From: Prostheceraeus crozeri
Taxonomy: Eukaryota > Platyhelminthes > Polycladida > Euryleptidae
Direction of reading: 5' to 3'
Assembly (NCBI GenBank): GCA_907163375.1
Contig: CAJQUW010011528.1
Coordinates: forward strand, 62,001-126,000
DNA length: 64,000 nt
The notes beneath the pieces are model-generated. The model saw nothing but the letters and a program-made list of their open reading frames with translations. It ran no database searches and was not told the origin of the DNA. The position numbers and the translations under genes are program-made. Positions 11,380-19,017 of this stretch are shown in pieces. The stretch's first letter is position 1; each line of letters begins with the position of its first letter.

Positions 11380-12350
11380 AATCATTTTGTAAGATGGGTA
11401 GGGTTAGAAATAAAGTTGTTGATTGCAAGTTAAAAATAAAGTTATACCCATGTCGCTGTTTGTAAGATAGGTGAAATATAAATGAAGTCATAGCCATGTT
11501 AGAGTTTGCAAAGTTAGAAATAAAGTTGACGTTTGTAAAGTATAAAACAAATTATAACCATGTCGCTTTTTGTAAGATAGGTGAAATATAAATGAAGTTA
11601 GAATCACTTCACTGTTTGTAAAGTTAGAAATAAAGTTGACGTTTGTAAAGTTAGAAATAAAGTTGATGATTGTAAAGTTTGAATTAATGTTAAAATCATT
11701 TCACTGATTGTAAAGTTTGTGAGATGGGTGAAATATAAAATGAAGTCATTAGTATTTCACTATTTGCAAGATAGGTAAAGTTAGAAATAAAGTTATACCC
11801 ATGTCACTGTTTGTGAGATAGGTGAAATATAAATGAAGTCAGAATCACTTCACTGTTTGTAAAGTTAGAAATAAAGTTGACGTTTGCAAAGTTAGAAATA
11901 AAGTTGACGTTTGTAAAGTTAGAAATAAAGTTGATGATTGTAAAGTTTGAATTAATGTTAAAATCATTTCACTGTTTGTACAGTTTGTAAGATAGGTGAA
12001 ATATAAAATGAAGTCATTAGTATCTCACTATTTGCAAGATAGGTAAAGTTAGAAATAAAGTTATACCCATGTCACTGTTTGTGAGATAGGTGAAATACAA
12101 ATGAAGTCAGAATCACTTCGCTGTTTGTAAAGTTAGAAATAAAGTTGACGTTTGCAAAGTTAGAAATAAAGTTGACGTTTGTAAAGTTAGAAATAAAGTT
12201 GATGATTGTAAAGTTTGAATTAATGTTAAAATCATTTCACTGTTTGTACAGTTTGTAAGATAGGTGAAATATAAAATGAAGTCATTAGTATCTCACTATT
12301 TGCAAGATAGGTAAAGTTAGAAGTAAAGTTATACCCATGTCAGAGTTTGT
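11380..12350. repeat. tandem array rich in GTTAGAAATAAAGTT
   Basis: About three to four copies of a ~250-270 bp unit are present, each with several GTTAGAAATAAAGTT phrases plus GATAGGTGAAATATAAA and ATTTCACTGTTTGT. It lies between the plus-strand polymerase end and the minus-strand gene cluster. The plus strand therefore carries more than ten AATAAA hexamers immediately beyond the polymerase. No coding potential is seen. Confidence 0.8.
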
Positions 12351-12359
12351 AAGTTAACA

Positions 12360-12870
12360 TCCTCAACAGCGAATGTGACATCACGGCAATTTTTTCGGCT
12401 TAGGAAACATCAACCACTTTGCTGACTCATGTCTATAAATACCTCTGAGTCATGAGGTGGCAAGGCGTCAGTCATACGAATCTAATTAGTCTTGTTCAAC
12501 CTCTTCACCGACACGTGTGGGCGTTATTTATCAGACAAAGCGACGGCGCCTCACGTCAGACAGCGTGACCTTTTCACCGACAGGTGTGTGGACATCATTT
12601 CATGTCTATAAATGGCGCTGACACATCATAAAGCGAAGAATCTTGTTGATGACCTTTTCACCGACACGTGTGTGGACGATAGTTCATTGCGATGACTCAT
12701 TCAAAACACATCATGTGATTAACACGATTCTATTAACTGTGACTCATACAGATAGCACATTAAAGATTTAACAATATCAACTACTTTACTGATATCACGT
12801 AAACCAGTCATGATACAATGTCCGTTGTGAAACACTGCAATATGTACAGGATGCCATTTCCAAATCAGAG
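12360..12870 (+). promoter_or_regulatory. two rightward TATA promoters with CACGTG-type repeats
   Basis: TCTATAAATA (about 12431) and TCTATAAATG (about 12604) are TATA boxes on the plus strand. A 20-bp phrase around TTCACCGACACGTGTG recurs three times (about 12505, 12575 and 12654). TGACTCA or its complement occurs at 12423, 12446, 12693 and 12740. No plus-strand gene lies downstream; transcription from here would run antisense to the minus-strand cluster. Function is inferred from motifs only. Confidence 0.45.
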
Positions 12871-12892
12871 CAGCAGGAATAAAAAATCAAAA

Positions 12893-13547
12893 CTAAATAA
12901 TCAGAGCACCAGTTTCATAAAATATACAATGATTACTGGTTTTAATGTTGGCTAGATTCACTAACACCTTCAATTGAACAGACACTACTATATTCTTCAA
13001 TGTCAGGGGACTCAGGCGAAGATGAGGCATGAGTGTTCGCATTTTCTTGACGACTTCGTAACACATGGACTGCATCACGAAATGAGAAAGGTTTCCAAGA
13101 ATTTTTTTTGTGCCGCAGCGAAAGATTTGAAGACTTCGACCGTTGCTCATGCGAATGACCAACATTTGCGGACGACCGCGATGATAGACTGAATCGGGAA
13201 GATGGGTATGCAACTGTTCTAAATCGATGTCTCTTCTGAGATTCATTTCGCGCATGGCGTTGATGATGCGGATGGGGAGCATAACTCACAAATGACATGA
13301 GGGTTGAGTGAACTTCCCTTTTATACTTTTCCCATGACGGTTTTGGAATCACAATGTAGCAGTGATCATTATGTAGAATCATCTCTTGAATGCGAATAAA
13401 TACAATGCCGTCTCCTAGGTTAATGACACGGCAAGAGTGGGATAGGATAGCGCGATGTAACCTTCGTAGATGAAAGCGTTCTAGAGTTATCTGAAGTTGA
13501 CGTTTCGTATCATGAAATGTAACACACTGACTTTTTCCATGATACAT
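12893..13547 (-). pseudogene. Polinton 1 protein with TBP-like repeat (fossil)
   Basis: The amino-terminal part is basic and has no known family. The carboxy-terminal ~130 residues resemble the saddle repeat of TATA-binding protein. One segment follows the TBP pattern P-x-L-V-I-R-M then S-L-Q-I-F-R-C-G-T-K-K-I-L-G, next comes a helix, and then L-K-N-I-V-V-S-V-Q-L, as at the start of a second TBP repeat. TBP and viral TBP-like proteins recruit RNA polymerase to promoters. Such a role would suit the many TATA boxes in this element, but it is inference from a weak motif match. The gene appears broken. Confidence 0.45.
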
Positions 13548-13730
13548 GGAGACATGCTGATAATTTCCACATGATTAAAACTTGAGTGAAGAAGGGTATG
13601 GCTAAGAAAGAAGGAGAGAGAGTCATGTTCATGTGTGGCATGGTGAGTGTACATTTTATTTCTTGATACGGTGGCCGTTAGGCCGTGGTCTCATAAAGAC
13701 CGATGGGGCGTTCTCAGTGTGTGGAGAGTG

Positions 13731-14414
13731 TTACTGTAGTTGATCATCATCAACATGGACATCATTTTTAAAGGTGATGGAGACAAGATAGGGATTCAAC
13801 GTAAACAACCTTCCGTCCCTGCGCGGACCCATGTAGATGGTTTGAATATTAATTTCGAAGGAGTAGAATCCTTTTCCCAAAATGGAGAGCGGTTTGCAAT
13901 TGAGTAAGTCGAATTCGCTGCCCTCCTTTTCATGGATGATGAGACAGTGTCTATCCATATGCACATACATGTATCGTCTTTCCATGATGGGAACTTGTGG
14001 CCGCTTCCCATTGTGTCGAACAATTTCTTTGGGAATGGTGAGATTTTCTTTCAGGAATGTTTCAAGAGTATTGAATTGTAAGCGTGTCCAATAGTCTAAC
14101 TGCACACACACGGCCAGTCCATGCTTTGTTGACATAATTTTTAGATAATCTATCCGTTGACTTGGAGTTTTTATGGTGACGGCTTCTCCATGATGAGTTA
14201 TCTTTTGATTGAAAGCATTTTTCCCGATGCTAAAGTAAGGGAGTTCAGTGTACCCAGTGCGAGAGCAGAGGCGTTGATGGCTTCGAGCAACTGCATGGTT
14301 AGCGCAAGGACGGAAATGATTGCCATGCTCTCGGTCGTCCGTTTTACAAGCAGACCTAGCTCCAATCACATGCATTTCCCTTTTCTCGTTTTCCCTGTCT
14401 TTGTTATGTGACAA
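13731..14414 (-). CDS. Polinton 1 family-2 protein, copy 1
   Basis: This protein of about 227 residues is of unknown function. Its last ~60 residues match those of the protein at 16026-16823: the pattern L-G-x-G-F-Y-S-F-x-I, then Y-x-G-P, then L-x-x-L-N and I. The middle part contains the basic segment R-Q/R-I-D-Y-L. The strand-rich pattern suggests a beta-fold domain. It is one of a minus-strand run of genes. No enzyme motif is seen. A highly diverged virion protein is one possibility. Confidence 0.6.
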   Translation of the reverse strand: MSHNKDRENEKREMHVIGARSACKTDDREHGNHFRPCANHAVARSHQRLCSRTGYTELPYFSIGKNAFNQKITHHGEAVTIKTPSQRIDYLKIMSTKHGLAVCVQLDYWTRLQFNTLETFLKENLTIPKEIVRHNGKRPQVPIMERRYMYVHMDRHCLIIHEKEGSEFDLLNCKPLSILGKGFYSFEINIQTIYMGPRRDGRLFTLNPYLVSITFKNDVHVDDDQLQ

Positions 14415-14502
14415 AGAGTTATCGCACGTGAACTTTTGACTGCGTGGGTGGAAACCTTTCCACTTACAAAGTCGTTCTAGTCCTCACAAAGACTTGAGTG
14501 AT

Positions 14503-14672
14503 ACGCCCTTCTAGCGAACAAAGACGCATTCATTTATCTAAGAAAGAGCCCGATAGTAATGCACAAAGCGCAATGACTCATGTTGTGACACGCCCCTTTC
14601 TCGAACAAAGACGCATTCATTTATCTAACAAAGAGCCTGATAGTTATGCACAAAGCGCAATGACTCATATTG
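14503..14672. repeat. 86-bp direct duplication
   Basis: Two head-to-tail copies (about 14503-14588 and 14589-14672) share AACAAAGACGCATTCATTTA and end in CAATGACTCAT. The repeat lies upstream of the minus-strand gene starting at 14414, in its likely promoter. Each copy holds one TGACTCA site (14574-14580, 14661-14667). Confidence 0.8.
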
Positions 14673-14721
14673 CTCTATACACCATTATAAAATACTCAGT
14701 GAAAAGAAAACTTTATTGCAT

Positions 14722-15168
14722 CTACACAATGTGTCGCGCATCAAACAAAGTCGTGGATGTAAACACACTCAGTTGAATCATGATATGTTTAACAACGTAC
14801 GCATTTCCTTCCAACGTCTCTTCTATTCTCTCCATAATTTTCTCCATATGACGACCATAAAATTGATCACTAAGAGTAATCCATTCTGTGTAATAAGATC
14901 CAAAACGAAGTGGTTTTTGTAAATCTTTCAACTCTATATAAGCAACGAGTCTACCCTTTACATCTTGAGGTTGTAAACTCTCCATCAATCTTTTGAAGAG
15001 AGGAAGGCTTTCAGTGAGCACTACTTTCATATCATTCATCTTCATTTTAAATGTAAGTTTCCAATCTTGTAAAAATCCATCGAATCCTTGTTGATCAAGA
15101 GTCAAATGACACATGTGGTTACTTAAGGTACGATGCGCCATCATAAACGATGTAACTATAGATTTCAC
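14722..15168 (-). CDS. Polinton 1 family-1 protein, copy 2
   Basis: This 148-residue frame is related to 4691-5143 and 17400-17816. Shared features are the G-F-x-G-F-L-Q-D-W segment near residue 28, the L-M-x-S-L-x-x-x-D-V-K-G-R-L-V-A segment near 62-77, the S-Y-Y-T-E-W segment, and Q-F-Y-x-R-H-M-x-K near 102. The second methionine (M-A-H-R) fits the relatives better as the start. Function is unknown. Confidence 0.65.
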   Translation of the reverse strand: MKSIVTSFMMAHRTLSNHMCHLTLDQQGFDGFLQDWKLTFKMKMNDMKVVLTESLPLFKRLMESLQPQDVKGRLVAYIELKDLQKPLRFGSYYTEWITLSDQFYGRHMEKIMERIEETLEGNAYVVKHIMIQLSVFTSTTLFDARHIV

Positions 15169-15354
15169 ATTGCTTCAATGACTTCCACTATGAATAAAAC
15201 AGAAATAACAATCATGTTCCACTGTCAGTTTATTCAACACCAGACAATATTCACAAGTACAGAATACACTTCATAAAATGATCATCATTCATTCACAAGG
15301 AGCAAAAACATGTTTTACATAGACCCATGCTGTTGACAATAATATAGATACAGT

Positions 15355-16054
15355 TCATAAACAATGCCAGCGTGCAATGTAGGTAGCTTTATTTCTAGTA
15401 TTACAATGAGATGGTGGTCTGTAAAGGTGATGTCTCTCACCGAAACATATTGCCATGTCAAAAATCATTTCATCTCTAAACTTCTTTTGATCACAATGCA
15501 TATGATAGTCTTGTCTTACACGATCTACCCAACATGGTAAATATAAATTATCAATGTGCAACTGAAGTGTTGCTGCTTCTCGTTCAGAATCATGTCCTAA
15601 TATTTGAACAATATGAAAACCTGACAGCCACCGTTTGAAATCACCTATCAAATACGTTTCATTTACAAATCCAATATGAATCAAAATAGAAGGATCAAGT
15701 CCATGCACATGACGTCGTGACCATTCGTCTTTGTGTGGAGGACAGTAGGCAAATCTATGATATACACTAACAACAGTTTGATCACTTTCTCTCATTGCAA
15801 CAGCACTCAACTCCTGCATGGGTGCTCCCTCACTGTCTATGAAGATGACAACCTACAATATCAAAAAGACTTCATTACAAAATAATACATTGAGCAGGAA
15901 CTTTACAAGGATGTCTGTCCTTTACATAACAAAAGATACATACAACATGATGACAATGTTTTATTTGAACATAACGCGCAAATCCGCGTTTTCCACATTC
16001 ACTACATACTAACTGATTACAATACTTAAGATTTCTCTTTGGTGGTAGCACCAT
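15355..16054 (-). CDS. Polinton 1 DEDD-exonuclease-like protein with Cys-rich head
   Basis: Two coding parts are separated by an apparent short intron on the minus strand (acceptor TTGTAG near 15853). The first part starts at M-V-L-P-P (16054), overlaps the end of the upstream gene by 29 bases and holds C-S-E-C..C-H-H-x-V-C-I-F-C, a zinc-ribbon or RING-like arrangement. The second part opens with F-I-D-S-E-G and Q-E-L-S-A, which looks like exonuclease motif I (D-x-E) of the DEDD RNase-H-fold superfamily. It continues with I-L-G-H-D and a late W-H-C segment that could be motifs II and III. An RNA or DNA 3'-5' exonuclease is suggested at moderate confidence. Confidence 0.45.
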
Positions 16055-16823
16055 CTTTCTTTGATGTGCGACGACGTTTAGGTTTAGTGACAGGTTCTTG
16101 ACACTCTTTGACACAAGAATCAATGACTTTCTCAATGTGATCAAGTCCTGTTAACTCAGGTTGATGATGAATTTGAGCAATGCGCAAATTGAGAGAAATC
16201 AAATTCCCTTCAGATTGATGAGGTCCCACATAAACAGCAGGCACCTCAATATGAAATGAATAAAAGCCTGCACCTAGCGATGACAATTCTGCTTCAACTG
16301 ACTGTTCAACTGTCACTCCTGAAGTGACTTTACAATACTTGCTTTGTAAAAAATAGCAGCGAGTGCCGCGATACAATGGTTTATAATAAGAAGTTTTCTT
16401 CTCTGGCCACAACTGTAATAGTTCAGTAGAAATAAGAGCCTTTTGCCTCACAACGTCTTCTAAAATATCAAGCTGCTGACGCAACCAATTATCAATAGGG
16501 ATACTCAGGTTTTGACCGCAACGATTTACTTGCGTATCCATTTTTGGTAAGTATACCGCCGGTGTTTGAAGATAGAGTCGAACACCGTTGTTGCGCACTT
16601 GTTGTTTGTAGGTAGGATAGCCGTGAATTACCTTTTCAATTTTCGGATTCCACAGCTCGAGATGTTGAGGATTCAGTGATACAGCAGTTGGAGTAGGATT
16701 CATAGCCATGGCAGTCTGTAACGAAAGAATACCACTAAGTACATTCATGATCATCAGAGAAAAGAAAATTGTTAGCTTAGCAGTGACATATGAGGTGGCC
16801 CTTAAGAGGACCTTTTGGAACAT
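16026..16823 (-). CDS. Polinton 1 family-2 protein, copy 2, with hydrophobic head
   Basis: This protein has 265 residues. Residues ~8-36 are hydrophobic (T-I-F-F-S-L-M-I-M-N-V-L core), a likely membrane anchor or uncleaved signal. Residues ~165-215 carry the family pattern L-G-A-G-F-Y-S-F, Y-V-G-P and L-I-S-L-N shared with 13731-14414. The tail is basic (P-K-R-R-R). The gene starts 9 bases after the stop of the tiny upstream gene (16833-17000) and its end overlaps the next gene by 29 bases. This suggests one multi-gene transcript. Function is unknown. Confidence 0.65.
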   Translation of the reverse strand: MFQKVLLRATSYVTAKLTIFFSLMIMNVLSGILSLQTAMAMNPTPTAVSLNPQHLELWNPKIEKVIHGYPTYKQQVRNNGVRLYLQTPAVYLPKMDTQVNRCGQNLSIPIDNWLRQQLDILEDVVRQKALISTELLQLWPEKKTSYYKPLYRGTRCYFLQSKYCKVTSGVTVEQSVEAELSSLGAGFYSFHIEVPAVYVGPHQSEGNLISLNLRIAQIHHQPELTGLDHIEKVIDSCVKECQEPVTKPKRRRTSKKDGATTKEKS

Positions 16824-16832
16824 TCACAGGAT

Positions 16833-17000
16833 TTAAAGCTTATCACCAAAGTCTAAGTCTTCGTCATCGTCTAGTAAATTAAATGTCTTGGCCTTAGGAC
16901 CCGAATTGAGTTTCAATTCCCTAAAAGACTTAAAGGTAAAGCGTCTAGGTGGTGGAGGCGGTGGCGGTGATGGTTCAACAAAATAAGCTTGTACAATCAT
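16833..17000 (-). CDS. tiny Pro/Asp-rich protein (55 aa)
   Basis: An open frame from the ATG at 17000 to the TAA at 16833 encodes 55 residues: M-I-V-Q-A-Y, a run of seven prolines, a basic F-T-F-K-S-F patch, and an acidic tail L-L-D-D-D-E-D-L-D-F. The composition is far from random and reads like a small scaffold or an interaction peptide. It follows the minus-strand TATA box near 17185 and ends 9 bases before the next gene, so it is probably the first cistron of that transcript. Confidence 0.55.
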   Translation of the reverse strand: MIVQAYFVEPSPPPPPPPRRFTFKSFRELKLNSGPKAKTFNLLDDDEDLDFGDKL

Positions 17001-17039
17001 CGGCCACACACTCTCCTGCGTCTCTCTTCTAAGGTTTAG

Positions 17040-17195
17040 GCCAGACAGTCATGACACTCACTTGTAAATTTACAAACAGGATTGATCAGACAAAGTTGAG
17101 AGGGGAGAATGGCTTCAGCAAGTCACACACGCTTTCCAAGTCAAGAGAATAAAATGAAGAGAAAATGGGGAGACGTCTGCTTTTATAATCTCCTG
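17040..17195 (-). promoter_or_regulatory. minus-strand TATA promoter of the right-hand gene block
   Basis: On the minus strand GATTATAAAAG (17180-17190) is a good TATA box. A leader and a donor-like TTACAA|GTGAGT (near 17067) follow before the small gene at 17000. The order fits a leftward transcript that reads the genes at 17000, 16823 and 16054. Confidence 0.5.
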
Positions 17196-17399
17196 CGAAT
17201 CCACATTTGACACTATGTGAGCCAATCAGAGACCTCCGTTTCTCCCCTGACTTCGTTGCGGCAGGGAAAAGGAGGCACGCGGACGTCTTACTCATGAATG
17301 CTTTTCCCAAATCTTGTAGTTGAATCTAGTTTAACACATTGAGTTGAATATGAATGTGTTTTATGCGACATAAGAGCAAGTTGGATCCATGCTCATGAA

Positions 17400-17816
17400 A
17401 TGAATCTAGTCGAGATGCAATTTTGGCATGTGTCGCTGATAGAAATCTTTGGGATCATGTATCGTCTCTGCAGAATAGGATGCAAAATGAAACACTACAC
17501 GTTCACCTGCATGTTCATTAGTCACTTTCTCAAATTCAATCTATGAAACTAATCGTCCTTTCACATCTTTATTCATCAAACTGTCCATGAGCTGTTGGAA
17601 AACGAAGCAACCTTTAGCGATAGCAAATTCTAAGTCTGCCTTTTCATGATGAAAGGAGATGATGTAGTCTCTAATCACACCACGAAGACTTTGTCGATGA
17701 AAACGTAGTGAACAAAATTCATTCGTAAACTTTACTGCTTCTGTCATCTTTCTTCCTTTCACTTCGGAGACATAGCATGAATGACATTCAGGTGCAACAT
17801 GGCACCCTGATGCCAA
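17400..17816 (-). pseudogene. Polinton 1 family-1 protein, copy 3 (fossil)
   Basis: This is related to 4691-5143 and 14722-15168. It has the F-H-R-Q-S-L-R-G-V-I-R-D-Y segment, D-V-K-G-R-L-V-S, and a downstream F-A-S-Y-S-A-E with F-Y-Q-R-H. It abuts the right terminal repeat (from 17807), so the start of the gene may have been reshaped by the repeat. The copy looks broken. Confidence 0.55.
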
Positions 17817-18745
17817 ATCTGGTCTCTGTTTTTCCGTCCGAGGCTTGCTTCACCCGCTAGAGCGATTTTCATAAACATTCTAACTCTGTCGTTTTTCGCC
17901 AAGGTCCAACATTTTCAATAACGTCTCACCTCTAAGCGAAGGCAGATACGAACAAGCCATGTTTTTCACTGAATTTGTCTCACTCCCAACTTTAAAACGA
18001 GCTATTGCACGACTTTCTACGATGTCTACAACCAAAGTTAGAAGATCGCTGCCGAGGGGGGGTCAGAATTTTTTCTATCCAATTGAGTTGGGAAGAAGTT
18101 CCTAGACCCAAAAGTGGCCAAAACGTCCGAATCTGCACTCCGTTTTCCCATCCGAGCACTCCTTCATATCGAAAAATTTACTTTCTCATCCCAAAACCTC
18201 CAACACCTGCCTTTTCCAAGTCTGACGGTTTCTTGCCATTTTCCTCCCTAAACCCAAGAAAATTAGCCCAAACTGAGCTTTCCACTGCATTTTTCTCACC
18301 TTTAGATTTCAAATGAGCTATTGCACGACTTTCTACGATGTCTACAACCAAAGTTGGAAGTTTGGCAGGAGGGGGGGAGGTCAGATCTTTTTCTCTCCGA
18401 TGTCGCTGGAAACATCCTTCCTAATCCAAAATTTCGCGTAGAGTCCGAATCTGCACTCCATTTTCCCATCCGAGGTCTCCTTCCTGTCGATTTCCAACTT
18501 TTCTCATCGCAACACCACCATCACCCGCCCTTTCCTCACTCACTCCCTCACACATCACCTTCCTTCCCTTACCCGAACACTCCTTCCTTCCAGGGGGGGA
18601 GGGAACAGTTTCCTCCTCTCGGACCCATTCCTCCCAACACATCCTTGACCATGTCCCTCACCTTCCTGCCAGAGGGGGGGGCTGAGTCAGCCTGATGACT
18701 GAGCATTTCACATTTTGCGCTTGCGTCTGCCACGGGGTTACTAGT
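17807..18745 (-). repeat. Polinton 1 right terminal inverted repeat
   Basis: This is the reverse complement of 497-1437, with only scattered substitutions and small length changes in the poly-C/poly-G tracts. It ends ACTAGT immediately before the target duplication TGCGCT at 18746-18751. Confidence 0.93.
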
Positions 18746-18751
18746 TGCGCT

Positions 18752-19017
18752 ATCTTCTTTGTGTCGTAAAGACCTGTTTTTTGTGATTTTAATGACTCCA
18801 TTGGTTTGACTCCATTGACCTAATTACTCCATTGGTTTGAGCTTTTGAATATATTATTTCATTTCTGCAATACTTGTATTCTTCTGATTAACGCTCATTC
18901 TGAGTCTCGTAAATCTTACTTTGAAGCCGCGATCAAAGGATTCGGTAAGTCCTGGGACCGAAGTATTATTGGCTTGTTGAATATTCCGCCAAAAGAACCA
19001 AATTCAATAACCCAATA
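18752..19017. other. short host spacer between Polinton 1 and Tigger
   Basis: A small direct repeat around TACTCCATTGGTTTGA recurs near 18795-18840. A donor-like GGATTCG|GTAAGT near 18942 could end a host exon, but no reading frame is convincing. The Tigger target dinucleotide TA is at 19016-19017. Confidence 0.35.

Larger units (their letters stand above)
497..18745. mobile_element. Polinton 1 (Maverick-type DNA element, 18.2 kb, fossil)
   Basis: The element is bounded by ~940 bp inverted repeats that begin AGTAGTAACC and end GGTTACTAGT, and by an exact 6-bp target duplication TGCGCT (491-496, 18746-18751). Six-base duplications and AG..CT termini are the Polinton hallmark. It carries a protein-primed family B DNA polymerase on the plus strand and a block of minus-strand genes on the right. 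I could not recognise a retroviral-type integrase, a major or minor capsid protein, an adenovirus-type protease or a packaging ATPase. The two terminal repeats differ by only a few percent, so insertion was probably not ancient. The copy is broken, with several breaks in the polymerase and some in other genes, plus one LINE insertion. Confidence 0.93.
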
